NCBI GenBank assembly: GCA_947463755.1 | Contig: CANHUK010000104.1 | Location: forward strand, 1-6,206 | DNA: 6,206 nucleotides | DNA from: Chitinophagaceae bacterium | GTDB taxonomy: Bacteria; Bacteroidota; Bacteroidia; Chitinophagales; Chitinophagaceae | Direction of reading: 5' to 3' | Shown here: positions 1 through 6,060 of the stretch, in pieces | Position numbering within the stretch: position 1 is the stretch's first letter | How the letters are laid out: every line of letters starts with the position of its first letter | The notes under the pieces: generated by a model | Told to the model about the DNA's origin: nothing | Seen by the model: the letters and a program-made list of their open reading frames with translations, nothing else | Databases searched by the model: none | Translations under genes and position numbers: made by a program

Positions 1-2
1 CA

Positions 3-821
3 AAGTCGGTAGGTAAGTCATGGTCCGCCCCGGTCAACCTTGGATATCCCGTCAACTCATCAAAGGATGATATCTACTTCGTCAGCCGCAGCGCCAGCCG
101 GCATCTCATGGCCGAGGCGTTATTCAGTTCCGACCGGGCGGCAGACTGCTGCCTGGAGACGTTCTATCTCCAAAAGACCATCGAGCCTAACCGACTCTCG
201 GGTGTAGTTGTCTCCTGCGCTGACAACCAGCCGGTGAGCGGTGCCAGCGTGACCATCGCGGGCAAGATCGTCACCACCGGAGCGGATGGGGCTTATGCCT
301 TCCTCTTCGATGAGTTTGCGCCAGTAAGTATCCAGGCCAGGGCGGAAGGATTTGAGGAGAACTCGATCAGCGTGAAGGCGCCGGGTGAGGATGTCGTCAG
401 ATTGCAGGCCCCACTCCTTTGCCTGAAGCCCGTGCAGACGTTCCCGCCGCCTGTTGGCACCATCGAAACGCTGGATAATATCAATTTTGACTTTGATAAG
501 TACCGGATCCTCGACAGTTCCATGGCTTATCTCGACAAGCTCGCCGAGAAGCTGGTTGCCAATCCGACCACGGTTCTGGAGATCGCCGGTCACACAGACA
601 GTAAGGGTGGAGCGAAATACAACCAGCGATTGTCTGAACGCCGGGCACAGGAAGTTGTCAACTACCTGATCAGCAAGGGTGCCAAACCTCTGCAGCTTGT
701 GGCCAAAGGCTACGGAGAATCTCAGCCACTGGTGCCGAACAGCTCGGCGACCGACGGCTCAGACCTTCCGGATGGTCGTAAGGTCAACCGCCGGATCGAA
801 TTCAAAGTGCTGCAACGATGA
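3..821 (+). CDS. OmpA-family protein with PD40 and carboxypeptidase-regulatory domains, PorE-like (5' partial)
   Basis: The frame is open from the first bases of the window, so the true start lies upstream. The first ATG at 108 is internal, because the 35 codons before it read as protein of the same family. Visible residues 4-29 (GKSWSAPVNLGYPVNS... DDIYFVSR) look like the end of a PD40 beta-propeller, followed by the DCCLETFYL stretch often found at its exit. Residues about 65-125 (LSGVVVSCADNQPVSGASV, GADGAYAF) form a carboxypeptidase regulatory-like beta-sandwich. Residues about 155-270 are an OmpA_C peptidoglycan-binding domain with NFDFDKY, GHTDSKG (Asp about 199) and LSERRA (Arg about 214), the Asp/Arg pair that holds diaminopimelate in this family. 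This domain order matches PorE of the type IX secretion system, which ties PorP and the secretion machinery to the cell wall. The following porP-like gene begins 7 nt after the stop, supporting the assignment. Many Bacteroidota carry several such paralogues, so a role in core T9SS rather than a paralogous system is inferred. Confidence 0.9.
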   Translation, partial: KSVGKSWSAPVNLGYPVNSSKDDIYFVSRSASRHLMAEALFSSDRAADCCLETFYLQKTIEPNRLSGVVVSCADNQPVSGASVTIAGKIVTTGADGAYAFLFDEFAPVSIQARAEGFEENSISVKAPGEDVVRLQAPLLCLKPVQTFPPPVGTIETLDNINFDFDKYRILDSSMAYLDKLAEKLVANPTTVLEIAGHTDSKGGAKYNQRLSERRAQEVVNYLISKGAKPLQLVAKGYGESQPLVPNSSATDGSDLPDGRKVNRRIEFKVLQR

Positions 822-828
822 TCGGATC

Positions 829-1872
829 ATGTATCAACGGACGCTGCCGATGACCAGGAAGAAGGTTTTGCTGTTGACGGGATTGCTTTGGTCTGCCTTT
901 TCCGGGGCACAGCAGCGTCCGCATTATACCCAGTATGTGCTGAACCAGTATATATTGAATCCGGCGATCTCGGGTATTGAAAATTACACGGATATCCGGG
1001 CCAGCCACCGCCATCAGTGGGTGGGGGTGCAGGATGCGCCGGTAACGACCTACTTCACGATCCATGCCCCGTTGGGCAAAAAGGACCTCCGAACCACGTC
1101 AACCTCCTTTTCAGGGCCGGGCGTGAATCCGCGGGGGCGGCAATACTGGGTCGACTACCTGGCGGCAGAACCTCATCATGGGATCGGGGCGCAGGTCATA
1201 AATGACCGGACCGGCCCACTGCAGCGTTTCTCTGCGAGTCTGACCTATGCCTATCACATCGGATTGACCTCGAGGATGAACCTGTCGGCGGGTTTCGGTG
1301 CGGGGATCAACCGGATTGCCCTCAATGCGTCGAGGCTGGATTTTGGCAGTTTCAACATCGATCCTGCGGTGGCCGGCAGCGGTGTCCTGAACCGGATCAA
1401 GCCGGACCTGAGTGCCGGACTTTATCTCTATTCCGCGACATTCTTTGCCGGGTTGTCGGTTCAGCAAGTGGTGCCAGAGCGGTTGTCCTTTGCAGATGGA
1501 AAGGTGTCTCCGGCCCCCGGGCGACTGGTGCCTCACATCTTTGCCACCGCCGGATTCCGGACTTTGCTTGGGGAGGACTGGAACCTGGTGCCTTCTGTGA
1601 TGATGAAGTCCATCACCTCGCTACCGCCTTCGATCGAGGCCAATGTCAAGTTCCAGTACAGAGATATCTTCTGGCTGGGAGGATCCTACCGGATAGAGGA
1701 CGGTTTTGCCGGACTGGCGGGCATCAATATTTCCAACCGCCTCAACATTGGCTACGCATATGATCATACCATCTCCCGGCTCAACCTGTTCTCGAAGGGA
1801 ACCCATGAGGTGCTGGTGGGCTTCATGATCGGCAGCCGGATAGAGGAGCGTTGTCCCCGCAACGTATGGTAG
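829..1872 (+). CDS. Type IX secretion system membrane protein, PorP/SprF family
   Basis: This 347-aa protein has a signal peptide (positive KK at 11-12, then a leucine-rich core, ending near FSGAQQ, about residue 29). Mature PorP/SprF hallmarks follow: RPHYTQYVLNQYILNPAISG (30-49), then RHQWVGVQDAPVTTYFTIHA (61-80), the family's QW-G-APxT block. The remainder is rich in alternating aromatic/hydrophobic strands typical of an outer-membrane beta-barrel. The C-terminus GTHEVLVGF...CPRNVW, with a late CP and an aromatic last residue, is usual for the family. Members work in T9SS or gliding, and PorP is known to associate with PorE. The start at 829 lies 7 nt after the OmpA-like stop. The ATG at 850 (340 aa) gives an equally good, slightly shorter signal peptide and cannot be excluded. 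The frame is open further upstream to 679, but that part lies inside the OmpA coding region and adds residues unlike a signal peptide. PorP paralogues are common, so orthology to porP itself is not claimed. Confidence 0.92.
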   Translation: MYQRTLPMTRKKVLLLTGLLWSAFSGAQQRPHYTQYVLNQYILNPAISGIENYTDIRASHRHQWVGVQDAPVTTYFTIHAPLGKKDLRTTSTSFSGPGVNPRGRQYWVDYLAAEPHHGIGAQVINDRTGPLQRFSASLTYAYHIGLTSRMNLSAGFGAGINRIALNASRLDFGSFNIDPAVAGSGVLNRIKPDLSAGLYLYSATFFAGLSVQQVVPERLSFADGKVSPAPGRLVPHIFATAGFRTLLGEDWNLVPSVMMKSITSLPPSIEANVKFQYRDIFWLGGSYRIEDGFAGLAGINISNRLNIGYAYDHTISRLNLFSKGTHEVLVGFMIGSRIEERCPRNVW

Positions 1873-3179
1873 CCGGGCAGCCACATAGTGCAGGCTCATC
1901 GGCAGACGGCGTCTACCGGAAGGTGATGTGGCGTCTGCTACCGGTGCTATTCATTTCCTACATCCTGGCCTATCTCGATCGGGTGAACGTTGGATTTGCC
2001 AAGCTCGGAATGAAAGATGAGCCCTGGTTTTCAGATGCCGTTTTTGCGACGGGTTCCGGTATTTTCTTCATTGGTTACATGCTCTTTGAAGTGCCGGCCA
2101 ATATCATCCTCCACAGGGTAGGAGCCAGGATATGGATGACGCGGATCATGATCAGCTGGGGGATCGTTTCTTCAATGCTGGCTTTGAGTGAAGGGGCCAC
2201 CAGTTTCTATCTGCTCCGATTCCTGCTGGGGATCACCGAGGCGGGTTTCTTTCCCGGTATCCTGTTGTATCTGACATACTGGTTTCCAGCAAACTACCGG
2301 GCCCGGATCGTGGCCATGTTCATGACTGCCGTGGCCTTTGCCGGTATATTCGGGTCGCCTGTTTCCGGATGGATCCTGTCTAAAGCCGGGGACTGGTCCA
2401 TGGGTAAGCCCTGGCAATGGCTTTTTCTGATCGAGGGTGTCCCAAGTATCCTGATGGGCCTGCTGCTTCCCTGGCTGTTGACGGACAGGCCCGCCCGGGC
2501 GCATTGGTTGACGGATGGGGAGCAGGCGGTCCTGCTAAGTGATCTGGCGCACGACGAAGCCCAAAAACCAGCGGAGGTGAGGGATGCCACAGGGGCGATG
2601 TCGGCCCTGAAGTCTCCCATGGTATGGGTCTGTTGTCTGATCTATTTCTGTTTCACCATCGGACTTTACGGAGTTTCTTTCTGGATGCCGCAGATCATTT
2701 CTTCCACCATTACCAGGGATCCTCTTCAGATCGGATGGTTGACGGCGATCCCATGGGTGGCAGCGGCTGTGGCGATGGTGATCTTTGGCCGCCATTCCGA
2801 CCGCACGGGGGAACGGCGCATGCATCTTTCGCTGGCCGCCTGGACCGGTGCTGTCGCCTTTATCCTCGCCGGGATCTTTTCTCATCTGCCCTGGGTGACA
2901 ATGCTGATGCTTTCAATCGGTACCATGTCGGTCATGTCTGTGGTTTCGACGTTTTGGGCGGTGCCCTCCGCCTTATTGTCCGGTGCAGCCATGGCAGCCG
3001 GCATCGCCTTCATCAATTCCATCGGAAACCTGGGAGGATATGCCAGTCCGGAACTTTTCGGCTGGCTGAGGACCCATTACGGGATCGGCGCCGGACTGGC
3101 AGCGGTCGGTGTCATGCTGGGTTTGGGTGGCGGGTTGACCTTTTGGGCTGTACTCAAATCACCACGCAAACTAAATTAG
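1866..3179 (+). CDS. MFS transporter, anion:cation symporter (ACS) family
   Basis: This 437-aa protein of about 12 hydrophobic segments has the usual length for the family. Signatures of the ACS branch (the group containing tartrate, phthalate, hexuronate and galactonate carriers) are clear: YRKVMWRLLPVLF leading into the first helix and YLDRVNVGFA (36-45), RFLLGITEAGFFPG and YLTYWFP in helix 4 and the following loop (118-141), PWQWLFLIEGVPSILMG at helix 6 (182-198), the loop GRHSDRTGERR (308-318), and SIGNLGGY (385-392). A long hydrophilic central loop spans about 205-250. It probably imports an organic anion such as a sugar acid with a cation. The substrate cannot be read from sequence, and no catabolic enzyme sits next to it. 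The ATG at 1866 is preferred because it gives the normal short cytoplasmic N-terminus; TTG at 1851 and GTG/ATG at 1923/1926 are alternatives. The start overlaps the porP-like stop by 7 nt, suggesting co-transcription and coupling. The stop overlaps the convergent Hsp20 stop. Confidence 0.92.
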   Translation: MVAGQPHSAGSSADGVYRKVMWRLLPVLFISYILAYLDRVNVGFAKLGMKDEPWFSDAVFATGSGIFFIGYMLFEVPANIILHRVGARIWMTRIMISWGIVSSMLALSEGATSFYLLRFLLGITEAGFFPGILLYLTYWFPANYRARIVAMFMTAVAFAGIFGSPVSGWILSKAGDWSMGKPWQWLFLIEGVPSILMGLLLPWLLTDRPARAHWLTDGEQAVLLSDLAHDEAQKPAEVRDATGAMSALKSPMVWVCCLIYFCFTIGLYGVSFWMPQIISSTITRDPLQIGWLTAIPWVAAAVAMVIFGRHSDRTGERRMHLSLAAWTGAVAFILAGIFSHLPWVTMLMLSIGTMSVMSVVSTFWAVPSALLSGAAMAAGIAFINSIGNLGGYASPELFGWLRTHYGIGAGLAAVGVMLGLGGGLTFWAVLKSPRKLN

Positions 3180-3616
3180 TACACCGGCACCTCCAAAACA
3201 CCACAGTCACGGCCAGCCATACCCTTCGGCATCTGCAGCCTCAGGATGCCGTTCGTATAAGCGGCGCTGATGCGCTCCGGATCAACCCCTTCAGGCAGGG
3301 GAATGTAACGCCTGAAGGGGTTGGTGTCGAATTCATGCCGGCAAAGACGCGTGGCACAGGGCGCTTGGTCGGTCACCGGCACCCGCCCGATCAGCAGCCC
3401 TTTCACGTCCACCCTTACGAAGAAGTCTGAGGCGCAGGCCCCAGGGACCGACATTTCCAGTACGAAGCGATCCTCCCATTCCGACAGGTTCACCGGATGC
3501 CTTTCCCCCAGATTTGCGGGCTCACCGGCTGCCGCTGCCGCAGGCGGTAAGGGCGAGGGTACATATCCACCGGGATATCTTTCGGCTTCGGGATTTAGCG
3601 CGTCTTCGGGGAGCAT
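3176..3616 (-). CDS. Hsp20/alpha-crystallin family small heat shock protein
   Basis: This 146-aa protein is a typical size for an ATP-independent holdase that binds unfolding proteins in the cytoplasm. The N-terminus (1-36) is short, proline- and alanine-rich (SPLPPAAAAAGEP), and poorly conserved, as expected. The alpha-crystallin domain covers about 39-131: HPVNLSEWEDRFVLEMSVPG (40-59), DVKGLLIGRVPV (70-81), and the diagnostic end NPFRRYIPLPEGVDPERI followed by AAYTNGILRLQMPK (118-131), which contains the A-x-x-x-N-G-x-L motif. The tail ends VLEVPVY, where L-E-V may serve as the I-x-I-type oligomerisation motif; the match is loose. Four cysteines (61, 87, 92, 138) are more than most small heat shock proteins have. 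It lies 48 nt downstream of the helical-protein gene on the same strand, with no evident promoter in the gap, so co-transcription is likely. A long inverted repeat sits inside the coding region (see the separate entry). Confidence 0.92.
   Translation of the reverse strand: MLPEDALNPEAERYPGGYVPSPLPPAAAAAGEPANLGERHPVNLSEWEDRFVLEMSVPGACASDFFVRVDVKGLLIGRVPVTDQAPCATRLCRHEFDTNPFRRYIPLPEGVDPERISAAYTNGILRLQMPKGMAGRDCGVLEVPVY
3283..3323 (-). repeat. Perfect 14-bp inverted repeat inside the Hsp20 gene
   Basis: The arms 3283-3296 (CAACCCCTTCAGGC) and 3310-3323 (GCCTGAAGGGGTTG) are exact reverse complements separated by 13 nt. A G-U wobble and one further A-T pair extend the stem outward. In the Hsp20 mRNA this would form a stable GC-rich stem-loop across codons 98-112, encoding the TNPFRRYIPLPEGVD region of the alpha-crystallin domain. 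No T-run follows on either strand, so it does not look like an intrinsic terminator. Whether it has a role or arises by chance from codon choice cannot be told here. Confidence 0.8.
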
Positions 3617-3664
3617 GGCGGTAGGTTGTGGTGATCAGTGAAAAGATCGGATGGTCACTCCGTA

Positions 3665-4051
3665 TCAGGGTGTCGACCAAAGCCAGGTCATCCATTCGGA
3701 TTTGAGCAGGAAGAATTTTCGTTCCACGCAGCGGATGCGATCGCGCAGACGCTCCTGACGTCGAAGCGACCGGTGGGGGAAGTCCTGCTGACGGTCGTTC
3801 ATCTTTTCCGACAGATAGCTCACCTGCAGGGTGATGGCCCGTTCGACCCGGCTCATTTTCTCCTCCAGCTCCCTGAGGGCGCTCCGGAAACATTCAACAC
3901 GACAATCCCGTTCATCGTCCGAAAACCGACGGTTCTGTACGAACTGCCCCATACTGGTAAATAACACATTCAGGTCTGCACGCTGGCGACGGATAAGATC
4001 CTCCCAGGCCTCGTTCTCTTTCAGATAGGCGTCACGATCCACCAGGTCCAT
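3665..4051 (-). CDS. Small charged, helical (coiled-coil-like) protein of unknown function, upstream of Hsp20
   Basis: This 128-aa protein has no signal peptide or membrane segment, so it is probably cytoplasmic. I do not recognise its family. It is strongly charged with few Gly or Pro: helices are suggested at about 5-40 (AYLKENEAWEDLIRRQRADL), 44-85 (DDERDCRVECFRSALRELEE, then MSRVERAITLQVSYLSEKM) and 94-122 (RSLRRQERLRDRIRCVERKF). Hydrophobic residues recur with heptad-like spacing, suggesting a coiled coil or helical bundle; this is read by eye. The frame continues upstream to 4207, but the ATG at 4051 is chosen because the protein becomes regular and charged there, while the upstream part is low-quality sequence that overlaps a candidate promoter (4114-4121). 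The Hsp20 gene starts 48 nt downstream on the same strand, so the pair probably forms one transcript. A partner or regulator of the small heat shock protein is a guess from position only. Confidence 0.72.
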   Translation of the reverse strand: MDLVDRDAYLKENEAWEDLIRRQRADLNVLFTSMGQFVQNRRFSDDERDCRVECFRSALRELEEKMSRVERAITLQVSYLSEKMNDRQQDFPHRSLRRQERLRDRIRCVERKFFLLKSEWMTWLWSTP

Positions 4052-4113
4052 GATATAGGTTTTACAGGTAAGCTTAGAATGGTTCCGGGGGATATTGGAT
4101 GTCAGAGTGGAAA

Positions 4114-4121
4114 CAAAATTA
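4114..4121 (-). promoter_or_regulatory. Candidate Bacteroidota -7 promoter element for the helical-protein/Hsp20 unit
   Basis: On the minus strand this reads TAATTTTG, an exact match to the Bacteroidota sigma-ABfr -7 consensus TAnnTTTG. It lies about 60 nt upstream of the ATG at 4051, a reasonable leader length. No TTTG/TTG -33 element is visible about 20 nt further upstream, so the promoter would be incomplete. A match to this short motif by chance is possible. Confidence 0.35.
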
Positions 4122-4223
4122 AGCCCCCGCTGCGGTGCAGGCCGTGCAGTTACCCTCGATGAGGCAGATTCTGTCAATCTTGAAAAGCACTTGGCGTCAG
4201 ATCCCACATGCCCGGGAGGTTTC

Positions 4224-4250
4224 TTGCTACCGTGAAAAAGTCGTAAATTC
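4224..4250 (+). promoter_or_regulatory. Weak candidate promoter for the secreted-protein/lipoprotein pair
   Basis: TTG at 4224-4226 is followed after 17 nt by TAAATTC (4244-4250), resembling a Bacteroidota -33/-7 pair but with an imperfect -7 (TAnnTTTG expected) and slightly short spacing. It lies about 50 nt upstream of the ATG at 4299, the right place for this operon. Low confidence. Confidence 0.25.
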
Positions 4251-4298
4251 CATGACCCTCCCGTGCCTCATGACATGCAATCCACTCATTCAGACATC

Positions 4299-5234
4299 AT
4301 GCGGCACCTGCTTCTGCTCCTGTTTTGCGGCATCCTGACGGCGACCGGCCTCCGAAGCCAGTCACCCTGGTCCACGGGCATTCATGCCGGTATCGGAGCC
4401 AATTTCCTGTTGCATCGTTCTGCTGCGCAGCGTTTTCCGGGACTGCGTATGTTCGCCTCTCTCAGCGTTACCGGCACATGGAAGGGCCATTTGTTGCTGC
4501 ATTATGGTCCTGCGCTAAGTGTCTATACCCGCACGATCGGATCTAGCATGAACCCGCTCGTTGGCGATCTACAGGTGGATTTCAGTCATACATTCTCCTT
4601 CGGTTGGGTGGGTGGTCCGATCGACCCTTATCCACGGCAGATCCGGACCCTGCACACCGGGGATTATTACAACCTGGTCCTTGATCGCAGATACGGCCTG
4701 GTACTTTCCACCAATGCGATCTTCAATAACCACCGCCGGCATCAGATGCAGGGGGCCATGACGATCGTGACAGATCGGGTATCGCTGAACTATTACAACG
4801 ACGGACCGCCGTTCCAGGCCCTCATGCTTGCGGATGGTTTCGACAGATTCTGGACGGGCGGCGGCTCGATCTTTGTGCATGATGACCGCGGATTCAACCG
4901 CATCGTGGCGGGCTTCGATCAGTTCACAGGCTATCAACCCCTCCTCTATGAACTCTCCGGACTCCTTGGTATCCATCTTCCGCAGTACGGGCCTGACCGA
5001 CGCGGAATGCGCCGAGACCAAAACACATCTCAGTATCATCTGCGCATCGGGCTTGACCCTGCCCTGGCGATCGACATGGGCGTGGTAGGGTCGCTCTATG
5101 ATGCAGGCAGCAGACGATATTTCGGCCTGCAGGATATCATTCACCTGAAGGGCGGTTATCCCTTCCATCCGAACCATGATGCTAACCGGTTCTTCATCGG
5201 AGCGGGTGTCAATCTACAATCTGCGTTGAAATGA
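4299..5234 (+). CDS. Secreted, probably envelope-located protein of unknown function
   Basis: This 311-aa protein begins with a clear signal peptide: MRH, a leucine-rich core (LLLLLFCGILTATG), then a polar end near LRSQ (about residue 21). The ATG at 4299 places the charged residues directly before this core. ATG 4275 and GTG 4263 would add up to 12 residues and are less likely. The mature part alternates hydrophobic and aromatic residues, with many Gly and Tyr, and ends in GAGVNLQSALK, consistent with a beta-rich protein, possibly a barrel. A distinctive block lies at about 158-216: TDRVSLNYYNDGPPF, DGFDRFWTGGGSIFVHDD, GFDQFTGYQPLLYE. The YND / DRFWTGG / FTG pattern faintly resembles proteins labelled polymorphic toxin type 23 in Bacteroidota, but I cannot confirm this. 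The stop overlaps the next start as ATGA, so it is probably made together with the following lipoprotein. No T9SS C-terminal sorting domain is evident. Confidence 0.82.
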   Translation: MRHLLLLLFCGILTATGLRSQSPWSTGIHAGIGANFLLHRSAAQRFPGLRMFASLSVTGTWKGHLLLHYGPALSVYTRTIGSSMNPLVGDLQVDFSHTFSFGWVGGPIDPYPRQIRTLHTGDYYNLVLDRRYGLVLSTNAIFNNHRRHQMQGAMTIVTDRVSLNYYNDGPPFQALMLADGFDRFWTGGGSIFVHDDRGFNRIVAGFDQFTGYQPLLYELSGLLGIHLPQYGPDRRGMRRDQNTSQYHLRIGLDPALAIDMGVVGSLYDAGSRRYFGLQDIIHLKGGYPFHPNHDANRFFIGAGVNLQSALK

Positions 5235-6007
5235 AAATCATCCTTCAGTTGATCATGATATGGTGTCTGTTGCCTGGCTGTAAGCTGCCCGGTATCGCCT
5301 TCACGGATGACACGGCGGACATAGACTATGTGAAGCGACTGGCCGTTGCGGCCCGGGGATTCAAAGGCAATCTGCAACATGACACACTCAATGCCACCGT
5401 GGATCCGGAGGATACGGCTTACACCACCATGCGGATGTATCAGTGTGTGCTGAAAGAGGCGTCACAATTGCGCAATAACCTGGTGGAAGAGACCATCCTG
5501 AATCAGGACCATCCGGATGCAGATGGCATTGAGCCCATGGAGGGGCATCAATTTCGGTTATACATGGCCGTTATGGGTGAAAAGTCGGGTGAGCTGGCCG
5601 TTTTCATGCCGGCCATGTTCGATGCTGCAGACCATTGTCTGAAGCTGGGTCCGGCATGGATCGGTACGTGGAATGCGGGGGAACTGCTTTTTTACAAGAC
5701 CCTTCGGCACCGGGCTGACAGGGACGGTGGTCCGGGAAGATGGATCTACGACCGGAGGGACAACGAAGATCGCCGAACGAAGAGTATCATCCTGTACGGG
5801 ACGAACAGGCAACTCCGCAAGCAGTCCGTCCGGTTTGTGACCGACCGGATCGAAGACATCGCATCCCTGGATACTTTTCGCGTGGTTCGGATCTTCCGGC
5901 GTTCTCCCTCGCAGATCGGGGCCGACAAGGGCGTGATGTTCAGCATTCCGGAGATCTTTCAGGATTCATCAATGCTGCGGTTCATCCGAATGCAACCAGA
6001 ACGCTGA
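5231..6007 (+). CDS. Predicted lipoprotein of unknown function
   Basis: This 258-aa protein starts at the ATG within ATGA (5231-5234), overlapping the stop of the preceding gene by 4 nt, an arrangement typical of translational coupling. The N-terminus MKIILQLIMIWCLLPGC has a hydrophobic core and a lipobox-like LPGC with Cys17; Pro at -2 is not the commonest residue, so lipidation is probable rather than certain. The residues after Cys17 (KLPG) lack the acidic lipoprotein export signal of Bacteroidota, which suggests a periplasm-facing location. The mature protein is mixed, with a helical-looking part (about 65-140, including MRMYQCVLKEASQLRNNLVE) and a charged C-terminal half (WIYDRRDNEDRR, FRVVRIFRR). 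I recognise no family or catalytic motif. A shared role with the preceding secreted protein in the cell envelope is inferred from the coupling alone. Confidence 0.82.
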   Translation: MKIILQLIMIWCLLPGCKLPGIAFTDDTADIDYVKRLAVAARGFKGNLQHDTLNATVDPEDTAYTTMRMYQCVLKEASQLRNNLVEETILNQDHPDADGIEPMEGHQFRLYMAVMGEKSGELAVFMPAMFDAADHCLKLGPAWIGTWNAGELLFYKTLRHRADRDGGPGRWIYDRRDNEDRRTKSIILYGTNRQLRKQSVRFVTDRIEDIASLDTFRVVRIFRRSPSQIGADKGVMFSIPEIFQDSSMLRFIRMQPER

Positions 6008-6009
6008 GT

Positions 6010-6027
6010 CTTCGGTAACTTCCGAAG
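6010..6027 (+). other. Small hairpin just after the lipoprotein gene
   Basis: CTTCGG (6010-6015) and CCGAAG (6022-6027) are exact complements around a 6-nt loop, starting 3 nt after the lipoprotein stop codon. No T-run follows, so it is at best a weak terminator or a 3'-end stabilising stem. A 6-bp stem can occur by chance. Confidence 0.4.
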
Positions 6028-6060
6028 GGTGCATGATCCAAGTCTAAAAATAAATATGTC

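Larger units (their letters stand above)
4052..4298. promoter_or_regulatory. Divergent intergenic region
   Basis: This 247-nt stretch separates the minus-strand helical-protein/Hsp20 unit from the plus-strand secreted-protein/lipoprotein unit, so it should hold promoters for both. Small open frames cross it on both strands but show no protein-like composition. Candidate elements for each direction are listed separately. I see no tRNA, riboswitch or strong repeat in it. Confidence 0.55.

Noticed and set aside
108..821. OmpA-like gene starting at the ATG at 108
   Set aside because: The frame is open back to base 3 and the upstream codons encode a recognisable PD40 segment, so this ATG is internal to a longer gene.
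679..828. N-terminal extension of the porP-like gene to 679
   Set aside because: It lies inside the OmpA coding region, reads as unrelated sequence, and would bury the signal peptide 50 or more residues in.
1111..1536. 141-aa minus-strand open frame opposite the porP-like gene
   Set aside because: The plus strand encodes an unmistakable PorP/SprF protein here; the antisense product is low-quality and Arg/Pro-rich.
1851..1865. TTG start for the MFS transporter
   Set aside because: An ATG in the same frame at 1866 already gives a family-typical N-terminus; the extra five residues are not needed.
3283..3323. Inverted repeat as an intrinsic terminator for the MFS gene
   Set aside because: It lies about 100 nt beyond the MFS stop, deep in Hsp20 coding sequence, and no T-run follows on the plus strand.
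2624..3430. 268-aa plus-strand open frame overlapping the MFS and Hsp20 genes
   Set aside because: It runs through two well-supported genes in a shifted frame, and its His/Arg-rich composition is that of a shadow frame in GC-rich DNA.
4135..4338. 67-aa plus-strand open frame in the divergent intergenic region
   Set aside because: It runs into the secreted-protein gene in another frame, has no recognisable content, and would cover the probable promoter.
4569..5177. 202-aa minus-strand open frame opposite the secreted-protein gene
   Set aside because: It is antisense to a gene with a clear signal peptide and coupled downstream partner, and shows no domain or signal of its own.
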